Shown here piece by piece: positions 1-5,450 of a stretch of 5,451 nucleotides of DNA (position 1 is its first letter; every line of letters starts with the position of its first letter). The stretch is from contig JACZQS010000190.1 in NCBI GenBank assembly GCA_022545625.1, positions 1 through 5,451 of the forward strand. The letters are read 5' to 3'. This stretch comes from Pseudomonadota bacterium (GTDB lineage: Bacteria; Pseudomonadota; Gammaproteobacteria; GCA-001735895). The notes beneath the pieces are model-generated. The model ran no database searches and was not told the DNA's origin. It was given only the letters and a program-made list of their open reading frames with translations. The translations under genes were made by a program, and so were the position numbers.

Positions 1-375
1 TACGTAAGAGACCGTGATATTAGCAATCTTGAACGTATCGATACCTCGATCAATGACGCGGTTCAACGAGGTGATGTCGAGGCCACCAGTCTACTTAACC
101 AGGATTTTCACCGCTACCTATACAGTGCCAATCCGTTTCAGATTGTCGTGCCATTAGTCGAGAGTATCTGGTTACAGCTTGGACCATTTTCACGAATTGC
201 TATCGACAAGCTGGAAAAAATCTATATCGTTGATCGCCATGTCGAAGCCATAGAGGCCCTCAAACAACAAAATGGCTTTGCACTTCGACGCGCAATAGAA
301 GCCGACATCCGGGATGGCATTGCGTCTATTAAGACTGTCGAGGGTATTCATAACTACTATAAAGGGGTTGCCTAG
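1..375 (+). CDS. GntR-family transcriptional regulator, C-terminal FCD domain (5' end outside window)
   Basis: The frame is open from the first base to TAG at 373-375 and gives 124 residues. These match the all-helical FCD effector-binding domain of FadR-type GntR regulators. The hallmark N-x-x-F-H is at residues 33-37 (NQDFH), followed by the usual small-residue/NP turn (SANP), a helix with VESIW, a DRH motif with His80, and the last helix LRRAIEADIRDG. The winged-helix DNA-binding domain must lie left of the window. FCD proteins bind small carboxylates or amine-derived ligands, often through a metal held by Asp/Asn and three His. Here Asn33, His37 and His80 fit, but the usual last His is Asp102. 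The gene lies 137 bp upstream of the polyamine synthetase on the same strand, so it is probably the local repressor of that operon. The FCD assignment is firm; the ligand is unknown. Confidence 0.85.
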   Translation, partial: YVRDRDISNLERIDTSINDAVQRGDVEATSLLNQDFHRYLYSANPFQIVVPLVESIWLQLGPFSRIAIDKLEKIYIVDRHVEAIEALKQQNGFALRRAIEADIRDGIASIKTVEGIHNYYKGVA

Positions 376-404
376 CCTGTCATTATTTTAAAATTTCTCG
401 TAAC

Positions 405-412
405 GTGATCAC
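405..412. promoter_or_regulatory. Candidate upstream operator, palindrome GTGATCAC
   Basis: This is a perfect 8-bp palindrome in the gap between the regulator and the polyamine synthetase gene. Symmetry extends weakly (AA on the left, TT on the right, one mismatch in between). The same 8-mer recurs exactly 66 bp downstream at 471-478, about six helical turns away, so the two sites would face the same side of the DNA. FadR-type GntR regulators bind short dyads with GT...AC half-sites, which this pattern resembles without matching the usual spacing exactly. Assignment to the adjacent regulator is inference. Confidence 0.4.
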
Positions 413-460
413 ATTTACAATTACCAGTATCTACATTATCCCGATGAAACATGGGCTGGA

Positions 461-490
461 TTGATTTTTTGTGATCACTTAAAATAATAT
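461..490 (+). promoter_or_regulatory. Putative sigma70-type promoter for the puuA-like/speB operon
   Basis: TTGATT at 461-466 resembles a -35 box and TAATAT at 485-490 a -10 box, with 18 bp between them. Both are imperfect matches. The stretch is AT-rich, unlike the flanking coding DNA, and would place the transcript start near 497, about 15 nt before the ATG at 513. The palindrome GTGATCAC at 471-478 sits in the spacer, where a bound protein would block RNA polymerase. Confidence 0.4.
464..485. promoter_or_regulatory. Candidate promoter-proximal operator, extended dyad around GTGATCAC
   Basis: The central 8-bp palindrome at 471-478 is flanked by ATTTT (464-468) on the left and AAAAT (481-485) on the right, separated from the core by two non-pairing bases on each side. 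This gives a 22-bp interrupted dyad. It lies between the proposed -35 and -10 boxes and repeats the core found at 405-412. This is the more convincing of the two sites. Confidence 0.45.
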
Positions 491-512
491 TTCTCAACCC
501 GAGCGACTAAAC

Positions 513-1871
513 ATGAAGCAAGCATCCAGCGGCCAGTTAGAAAAAGAAATAAAAAAATTTCGCCAGGAATATCCTGACGTAAGTGAGCTTGAAGTCATCT
601 CGGTCGATATCGGTGGCCGCTTTTTTGGTAAACGTTACCCTATTGCAAAACTCGAATCCTTTAGCAAGGAAGGCCTGGCCTTTCCGCGCAGTATGTTTGT
701 CTATAGTACCGTGGGGGAACCCCTCACAGGCATACTCTATGGCAATGACGATGGTGACCCCGACGCCCATTTTTTCCTCATACCCGGTAGTCTGTGCTTA
801 AACGACTGGGGCAGCCAACCCCGAGCGCAGATGATGGCAACTTCGTATAGCGACGATGAGCCAACCTATTTTGAACCTCGAAATGTACTCAAGAAAGCAT
901 TAGAGGCTTATGCGGGCAATAAGTGGCAACCGATCGTGGCGTTTGAACTGGAGTTTTACCTGTTTGATCAGGAGCGCGATGATCAGGAATTGATCAAAAT
1001 TGTACCTAACCCCAAAACCGGCCGACCCGACTCGCCAAGGGTCTTATCAAGCACCCGCATTTCTGATTTTGAGCAGGTAATTGACGATATTATCAAATCC
1101 AGCAACGCGCAGGGAATCGAAACCGGTGCAATTTCAGCCGAAATGGGTGCCGGTCAGTTTGAGATTAATTTTAACCACCATGCCGACGTATTACGGGCGG
1201 CCGACGAAGCCTGTTTATTCAAACGCACTGTTATGGAGGTGGCGAAGAAACACGGCATGATGGCCAGTTTTATGGCAAAACCGTTGCTGCAACAGCCCGG
1301 TAACGGATTGCACATGCACATCAGTGTGGTCGACAGCAACGGGGATAATATCTTTGCCGATAGCAACAAACCGCATCAGCGTCTACTCAATGCCATCGGT
1401 GGACTACTCGAAACCATGCCGGCAGCCATGTCCTTCTGGGCGCCAAATATTAATTCCTACCGCCGATTTGTCGGTAGCAACTGTGCTCCGGTAAGCCAGA
1501 CCTGGGGCAATGAAAATCGTACTGCGGCGTTTCGCATTCCGCTCGCCAAAGACGGTGCCTGGCGTGTAGAAAATCGAGTGGCCGGTGCTGATGCCAACCC
1601 CTACCTGGCGATGGCTGCTACGCTCGCCGGCATCTGGTATGGCATGGAGCAAAAACTCGATCCGGGAAAGCCAATTGACGATTCAGTCGAGGAAAAAGAT
1701 GAAAGGCTGCCGCTTGACCTGATAACAGCGTTGAATACAACGTTTGGCAGTGAAGCCTTAGCCGGCACACTAGGTAAAAAATTTATCCAGCTCTATTGCC
1801 TGCAACGGAAATCAGAAACTTTCGCTTTCGACCAGTTTATCAGCCCAAGGGAGTACGATTGGTATCTTTAA
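513..1871 (+). CDS. puuA: Gamma-glutamylpolyamine synthetase, PuuA-like (glutamine synthetase family)
   Basis: This 452-residue protein is a complete glutamine-synthetase-fold ligase, predicted to join glutamate to an amine such as putrescine using ATP in the cytosol. Residues 1-110 form the beta-grasp domain (VDIGGRFFGKRYP at 31-43). The catalytic domain carries the metal ligands in FELEFYLF (Glu145, Glu147), SAEMGAGQFEIN (Glu210, Glu217), GLHMHIS (His267) and RVENRVAGADANPYL (Glu353). The ATP/glutamate loop SYRRF and GNENRTAAFRIP follow at 315-342. Layout and C-terminus resemble E. coli PuuA (about 472 residues). The Tyr of the GlnA adenylylation loop (NLYDLP) is absent: the region reads DSVEEKDERLP. 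The frame has a stop at 480-482 and ATG 513 is the first start, with only a weak GAG about 9 nt upstream. The agmatinase downstream makes putrescine, which supports a polyamine substrate. A glutamylation role on another amine (ethanolamine, isopropylamine) cannot be excluded. Confidence 0.8.
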   Translation: MKQASSGQLEKEIKKFRQEYPDVSELEVISVDIGGRFFGKRYPIAKLESFSKEGLAFPRSMFVYSTVGEPLTGILYGNDDGDPDAHFFLIPGSLCLNDWGSQPRAQMMATSYSDDEPTYFEPRNVLKKALEAYAGNKWQPIVAFELEFYLFDQERDDQELIKIVPNPKTGRPDSPRVLSSTRISDFEQVIDDIIKSSNAQGIETGAISAEMGAGQFEINFNHHADVLRAADEACLFKRTVMEVAKKHGMMASFMAKPLLQQPGNGLHMHISVVDSNGDNIFADSNKPHQRLLNAIGGLLETMPAAMSFWAPNINSYRRFVGSNCAPVSQTWGNENRTAAFRIPLAKDGAWRVENRVAGADANPYLAMAATLAGIWYGMEQKLDPGKPIDDSVEEKDERLPLDLITALNTTFGSEALAGTLGKKFIQLYCLQRKSETFAFDQFISPREYDWYL

Positions 1872-1968
1872 GATCGGTTCGAAAAACGCAATTTTTCGTG
1901 ACGATTAATTAGGAGTTACCTTCCAGATATAGCCACCCGACTAGCATATCGACACAACAGGATAAATA

Positions 1969-2883
1969 ATGAGTGACAGCAGTTTTACCCACAGCCATTC
2001 GATGCACGCCAATCTATTTGGTTATATGGGTGCAGCATTAAGCAGAAACCTGGATGATGCCGATGTATTTATTGTCGGCCTGCCCTATGACCTGGCCACT
2101 ACCGGCCGCGCGGGTACTCGAAGCGGGCCCACAGCTATCCGCCAGGCCAGTGGAAACCTGCGTTGGGAAGAAAATCGTTGGCCCTGGGATTTTTCTGCCT
2201 TTGATCGAATTCGGCTAGCTGACTATGGTGACCTGGAATTTCCAGCTGGAAACCACGAGGTATTGTTCAGCCAAATCGAGCAACATTATGAACAATTACT
2301 AACCGCCGGGAAATCGGTTTTAAGCTTTGGCGGTGACCACTTCGTGACGCTGCCTCTGCTGCGGGCGCATTGTAAAGTACACGGGAAACTTGCAATGATC
2401 CATTTTGACGCGCATACGGATACCTACGAAGAGGAAGGTTCCACCTACAATCACGGCAGTATGTTCTACCACGCGCCGCGCGAGGGAATCATAGACCCGG
2501 ATAAAACCATACAGGTCGGCATACGCACCGAATACACCGAAAGAAAACACCAGTTCGAGGTTATTAACGCCGCTAAGGCCAATGATTTATCGGCCGAGCA
2601 AATCATCGATCAAATTCGAACCCGGGTCGGTGATAACCCCTGTTACCTGACCTTCGATATCGACTGCCTCGACCCGGCCTATGCACCCGGAACCGGCACC
2701 CCGGTAGTCGGTGGTCTGACCACCGATCGCGCGCTTAAAATTCTACGCGGGCTAGTGGGTATTAACCTGATAGGCATGGATGTCGTCGAAGTTGCCCCTT
2801 CCTATGACCACGCCGAGATCACCGCCCTGGCAGCGGCAACACTGGGGCTCGAGATGTTGTATGTGTTGGCCGCTGGCCGGTAG
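1969..2883 (+). CDS. speB: Agmatinase (agmatine ureohydrolase)
   Basis: This 304-residue ureohydrolase hydrolyses agmatine to putrescine and urea using two Mn ions. All family motifs are present: SFGGDHF with His124, HFDAHTD with Asp147, His149 and Asp151, and LTFDIDCLDP with Asp230 and Asp232. These are the six metal ligands. The near-universal NHGSMF (His163) and GMDVVEVAP (Glu274) also occur. Length and sequence closely follow E. coli SpeB (306 residues), including LPYDLATTGRAGTRSGP near the N-terminus and the LAAATLGLEMLY C-terminus, so agmatinase is preferred over guanidinobutyrase or formimidoylglutamase. AGGA at 1959-1962 lies 6 nt before the ATG and fixes the start. It lies 97 bp behind the puuA-like gene with no convincing terminator between, so the two are probably co-transcribed. 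Its stop codon is only 5 bp from the large palindromic element. Confidence 0.95.
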   Translation: MSDSSFTHSHSMHANLFGYMGAALSRNLDDADVFIVGLPYDLATTGRAGTRSGPTAIRQASGNLRWEENRWPWDFSAFDRIRLADYGDLEFPAGNHEVLFSQIEQHYEQLLTAGKSVLSFGGDHFVTLPLLRAHCKVHGKLAMIHFDAHTDTYEEEGSTYNHGSMFYHAPREGIIDPDKTIQVGIRTEYTERKHQFEVINAAKANDLSAEQIIDQIRTRVGDNPCYLTFDIDCLDPAYAPGTGTPVVGGLTTDRALKILRGLVGINLIGMDVVEVAPSYDHAEITALAAATLGLEMLYVLAAGR

Positions 2884-2888
2884 CTAGT

Positions 2889-2955
2889 TTCTTTTATTTT
2901 TTCGCACACAACTACTTCTTGTACTCCGTAGTATTAATAGAGTAAGTGCGCGAGT
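2889..2955 (+). repeat. Left terminal inverted repeat of the palindromic element
   Basis: This pairs with 3195-3261 in inverted orientation, about 58 of 67 positions identical and no gaps by my hand alignment. The outermost 21 bp (2889-2909) are perfect and begin TTCTTTTATTTTTTCGC. Two further well-conserved blocks are TGTACTCCGTAGT (2920-2932) and GTGCGCGAGT (2946-2955). The variable part lies between these two blocks. Confidence 0.9.
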
Positions 2956-2956
2956 C

Positions 2957-2982
2957 ACTTCTTTTGCTTGCCCAAAAGAAGT
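2957..2982 (+). repeat. Hairpin inside the left arm
   Basis: ACTTCTTTTG (2957-2966) pairs perfectly with CAAAAGAAGT (2973-2982) around a 6-nt loop, CTTGCC. The right arm has a hairpin at the equivalent place, so each arm can fold independently as well as pair with the other. Confidence 0.8.
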
Positions 2983-3081
2983 AACCAAGAAAATGGCAGC
3001 CCCATCGTGTGGCCTTCGGCTTCCTGGAAATGAACCGATTTAGGCGGGCACGCAGCCATTCGCATCCTGCTCAGGGCTGCT

Positions 3082-3103
3082 CTACGGACATCCCTGTCCG
3101 TAG
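3082..3103 (+). repeat. Central hairpin of the palindromic element
   Basis: CTACGGACA (3082-3090) and TGTCCGTAG (3095-3103) form a perfect 9-bp stem with a TCCC loop. It lies between the arms but not at their midpoint: 47 bp separate it from the TGGAAATGAA block on the left and 15 bp on the right. Confidence 0.8.
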
Positions 3104-3166
3104 ACTCCCCGAAACCGCTTCATTTCCAGCACACAAAAAGGGCTTGTTGGGGCGGCATTTTTTCGT

Positions 3167-3194
3167 CTCTTTTTGTTGCTGTAGACAAAAAGGG
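3167..3194 (+). repeat. Hairpin inside the right arm
   Basis: CTTTTTGT (3169-3176) pairs with ACAAAAAG (3185-3192) around the loop TGCTGTAG. A T-G wobble and a C-G pair outside extend it to about 10 bp. It occupies the place equivalent to the left-arm hairpin at 2957-2982, although the sequence differs, which suggests that structure is kept while sequence drifts. Confidence 0.7.
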
Positions 3195-3261
3195 ACTCGC
3201 GCACCTACTCTTAAATAACTACGGAGTACAGGAAGTAGAGGTGTGCGAAAAAATAAAAGAA
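3195..3261 (-). repeat. Right terminal inverted repeat of the palindromic element
   Basis: This is the inverted partner of 2889-2955. The perfect outer 21 bp occupy 3241-3261. Read on the minus strand it begins with the T-rich run that forms the tail of the terminator of the neighbouring dehydrogenase gene. Confidence 0.9.
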
Positions 3262-3282
3262 GAAGGTTCGATAGAGCCTTCT
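3248..3282 (-). terminator. Intrinsic terminator of the dehydrogenase gene, using the element's end as T-tract
   Basis: On the minus strand, AGAAGG (3282-3277) pairs with CCTTCT (3266-3261) in six perfect pairs, with two more pairs possible inside after one mismatch. The stem is followed at once by TCTTTTATTTTTT (3260-3248). The stem starts on the last base of the gene's TGA codon. The tail lies within the terminal inverted repeat of the palindromic element, so the terminator straddles the boundary. Confidence 0.6.
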
Positions 3283-5336
3283 CACTCCAACCCCGGCATT
3301 TCCCGTCGGAATAGTGGCGCATAAAAATCAATCTCGGATTCCAGGTTTCGCGCGGCCAAATGCCCGTCATAGACCGCGGCCGCTACGGTACCGGGTGCCA
3401 GGCAATCACCGATGCAAAGCAGGGTTTTAAATTTATCCGAGTAGGCTGACAGTTCTTCATATAGTGCATCATTGGATTGGCGCGAAGTCACCATAATTAA
3501 GGTATCAAAGGCAATTTCTACCCGGCGATTTTTATCGTAGACATTAGCAAGTGTTGCTGCTCCTTGCGTCACATTCAATAGCTCATGCGAGACGATCAAC
3601 TCGACATCGAGTGACAATAACCTGGCCTGTATTTTCTCCTGCTCAAGCGTATATTCGGTCCAGCTTGATACCTTCGAATCCGGCGTAACCAGGCAGACTG
3701 GCAGATTGTCCTGTCGACAGCGTTCGGCTAACGCACCACCCATATAATAGTGATCGTCGTCATAAATCAACACTCGTCCATTTGGTTTCGTTCCTGACAG
3801 GATGTCATCAGGCGTGAGAACAGCGACAGACTCGATTCCGTCCACAGCAAAGGCGTGCGCCCGGCCAACGCCATCCCTGCGCCATTCCGAGCCGGTGGCG
3901 AGAATAACATGTGGTATTTCGAGTTCGAGAATATCCCCCGAGGACAGCATATTGTCTCGATAAATTTGCATATCGGGCTGCCGCACAATCTGGGATTCGC
4001 GGTAATCACGCACTCGTGCGTAACTCGCCATTCCCGGAAGCTGACTTTCGAGTGTGACGCGTCCACCCAGGGTTTCCTTTGCCTCGGCTAGCGTTACCGG
4101 GTAACCACGATTGGCAAGTTGCATTGCACATTCGAGTCCGGCAGGTCCCGCGCCGACTACCAATACCGCATCGCTACTGACCGCAGGCTCGATATTTTCC
4201 GGGTGCCAGTCACGTTTCCATTCCTCGCCCTGGGTCGGATTTTGGGTACAACGAATCGGGCCGCACATGTTGTCCTGCGCAACACAGATATTGCAGCCGA
4301 TGCATTCACGGATATCTTCGAGTCGTCCCTGTTCAATTTTACGCGGTAAAAAAGGGTCGGCAATCGATGGTCGCGCGGCGCCGATCAAGTCCAGTACACC
4401 GCGTTTAATTTGCGACACCATCGCATCGGCCGAGGTAAAACGCCCTACTCCGACAACCGGTTTGCTGGTCAGGGATTTGACGAAGGCGGTGTAGGGTTCC
4501 TGGAACCCTTCGATCGGCTCGAATCGCGCCGTCGCCGAATCATTGTCCCAACCACTGATATTCACATCCCACAGATCCGGTAGCTCGGCCAGCATTCCGA
4601 TCACGTCACGTCCCTCGCATTCAGCCTGTAATCCGTCGGCCCCGCGCAGCTCGTCTACGGCGAAACGTAGCGCTACCGCGCACTTGTCACCGACCGCCTC
4701 ACGCGTATCAATCAATACCTCGCGCAACAGGCGCACGCGATTCTCCAGAGAACCACCGTATTCATCCGAGCGTTGATTGTACTGTGGCTTGAGAAAATAC
4801 TGGAAAATGCTCATATCGTGGCCGGCATAGACATAGACAATGTCATATCCTGCCTGCACCGAGCGTTTCGCTGCATCGATATGCCATTGACGCAAATCGC
4901 GTATATCCTTGTGCGACATTCCGCGTGCCTGCATCGGAAAGTTGCCGTGAACTACCGTTGCACTCGGAGAAATTGGCGCAATACGGCTGTATAGATTTAT
5001 CGTGTGGAGGGCGTTATACGCGAGTTCGATTCCTGCGAGTGAACCATGTTCATGCACCGCGTCGGTCATCAGCCGATGCGCGGGTATGTCGCGATCATCC
5101 CATAGTCGACCTTCGACAGAAGGGGTTAATTCTGCACTGGGATGAATTTCCACTTCCTGGGTACAGACCACGGCCCAGCCTCCTTCAGCCTTGATACGCC
5201 GATTTTCCGCCTCGGCGCGCGGCCGACCATGACCCAGGACATTACAATGTGGTACCTGGTAAAAGCGATTTTTGGCAATCACCGGTCCTATCGGTACCGG
5301 CTCGAATAAAATGTCGTATTTAGGATCGCGACTCAT
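3282..5336 (-). CDS. Amine dehydrogenase of the trimethylamine/histamine dehydrogenase family (FMN, 4Fe-4S, ADP/FAD-type domains)
   Basis: This 684-residue protein probably oxidatively deaminates or demethylates an amine and passes electrons through a 4Fe-4S cluster to an external acceptor. Residues 1-340 form the Old-Yellow-Enzyme-like barrel. NRFYQVPHC ends in Cys31, equivalent to the Cys30 of trimethylamine dehydrogenase that carries covalent FMN. Tyr170, His173 and Asp266 match the catalytic Tyr169/His172/Asp267. Cluster cysteines are 345, 348, 351 and 363. A GAGPAG dinucleotide motif (395-400) and GDCLAP (643-648) mark the C-terminal flavin-reductase-like domains. In the substrate bowl Tyr60, Trp264 and Trp355 become Glu61, Trp263 and Asp355. 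From memory, Nocardioides simplex histamine dehydrogenase has Gln/Trp/Asp there, so this is closer to histamine dehydrogenase than to trimethylamine dehydrogenase. AGGA (minus strand, 5349-5346) lies 9 nt before the ATG. N-methylproline demethylase-like or dimethylamine activity remains possible; the substrate is unproven. Confidence 0.85.
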   Translation of the reverse strand: MSRDPKYDILFEPVPIGPVIAKNRFYQVPHCNVLGHGRPRAEAENRRIKAEGGWAVVCTQEVEIHPSAELTPSVEGRLWDDRDIPAHRLMTDAVHEHGSLAGIELAYNALHTINLYSRIAPISPSATVVHGNFPMQARGMSHKDIRDLRQWHIDAAKRSVQAGYDIVYVYAGHDMSIFQYFLKPQYNQRSDEYGGSLENRVRLLREVLIDTREAVGDKCAVALRFAVDELRGADGLQAECEGRDVIGMLAELPDLWDVNISGWDNDSATARFEPIEGFQEPYTAFVKSLTSKPVVGVGRFTSADAMVSQIKRGVLDLIGAARPSIADPFLPRKIEQGRLEDIRECIGCNICVAQDNMCGPIRCTQNPTQGEEWKRDWHPENIEPAVSSDAVLVVGAGPAGLECAMQLANRGYPVTLAEAKETLGGRVTLESQLPGMASYARVRDYRESQIVRQPDMQIYRDNMLSSGDILELEIPHVILATGSEWRRDGVGRAHAFAVDGIESVAVLTPDDILSGTKPNGRVLIYDDDHYYMGGALAERCRQDNLPVCLVTPDSKVSSWTEYTLEQEKIQARLLSLDVELIVSHELLNVTQGAATLANVYDKNRRVEIAFDTLIMVTSRQSNDALYEELSAYSDKFKTLLCIGDCLAPGTVAAAVYDGHLAARNLESEIDFYAPLFRREMPGLE

Positions 5337-5354
5337 ACCGTTTGGTCCTGCTAC

Positions 5355-5450
5355 CTACTGGATTTTAATTCTCGAGTCCACTACGACTCGATCCCGTTTT
5401 ATCTCTACTTGATCCTGTTTATCCTGACCCAGTTCCCGAGCTGCCTTGTG
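5355..5450 (-). CDS. Possible C-terminal tail of an upstream gene (start outside window)
   Basis: On the minus strand one frame is open from the window edge for 31 codons to TAG at 5357-5355. Its sequence is polar and charged (RELGQDKQDQVEIKRDRVVV in the middle). The other two frames stop after 10 and 14 codons. It ends 18 nt before the dehydrogenase start, with that gene's AGGA ribosome site in the gap, which is typical operon spacing. I do not recognise the family. An open run of this length can occur by chance, and the stretch may instead be a leader or promoter region. Confidence 0.4.
   Translation of the reverse strand, partial: HKAARELGQDKQDQVEIKRDRVVVDSRIKIQ

Larger units (their letters stand above)
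2889..3261. mobile_element. MITE-like palindromic element of about 373 bp between convergent genes
   Basis: The whole gap between speB and the minus-strand dehydrogenase gene is one long imperfect palindrome. Its two ends are inverted copies about 67 bp long. The similarity then continues inward through AAATGGCAGCCCC (2991-3003) against its inverted counterpart at 3149-3160, and TGGAAATGAA (3025-3034) against its perfect inverted copy at 3119-3128. Between the arms lies a small off-centre hairpin. No transposase or credible gene is present. The left-arm core GCTTGCCCAAAAGAAGTAACC (2966-2986, one base longer on each side in context) resembles a core I recall from intergenic repeats in many gammaproteobacteria, but this was not searched. 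No clear target-site duplication is visible beside the ends. Mobility is inference; the palindromic structure is directly visible. Confidence 0.8.

Noticed and set aside
471..478. CRP or FNR-type binding site suggested by TGTGATCAC
   Set aside because: CRP half-sites TGTGA and TCACA are separated by about 6 bp, and FNR sites are also spaced. Here the half-sites abut with no spacer, which does not fit either protein.
1877..1902. Hairpin between the puuA-like gene and speB: CGAAAAA (1880-1886) pairs with TTTTTCG (1892-1898)
   Set aside because: The T-run is part of the stem and no T-tract follows, so it does not look like an intrinsic terminator. The AT-rich 7-bp stem is weak, and the pair of genes is better read as one operon.
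2868..2902. Possible terminator right after speB: GGCC-gct-GGCC hairpin at the gene end followed by the element's T-rich end
   Set aside because: The stem is only about 4 bp and lies several bases away from the T-run, so hairpin and tail do not form a standard terminator. Some termination here remains possible but is not supported enough to annotate.
3009..3218. Plus-strand reading frame of 69 codons inside the palindromic element
   Set aside because: It is a translation of structured repeat DNA: it crosses the central hairpin and most of the right arm, has no ribosome site, and shows no recognisable protein features.
3071..3370. Minus-strand reading frame of 99 codons spanning the element and the 3' end of the dehydrogenase gene
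   Set aside because: It overlaps the well-supported dehydrogenase gene in another frame and runs through the terminator and the inverted repeat, with no family resemblance.
4111..4494. Plus-strand reading frame of 127 codons opposite the dehydrogenase gene, and similar antisense frames between 3855 and 5194
   Set aside because: These lie wholly inside a gene with clear catalytic and cluster motifs on the other strand. They have no ribosome sites or family features and are shadow frames.
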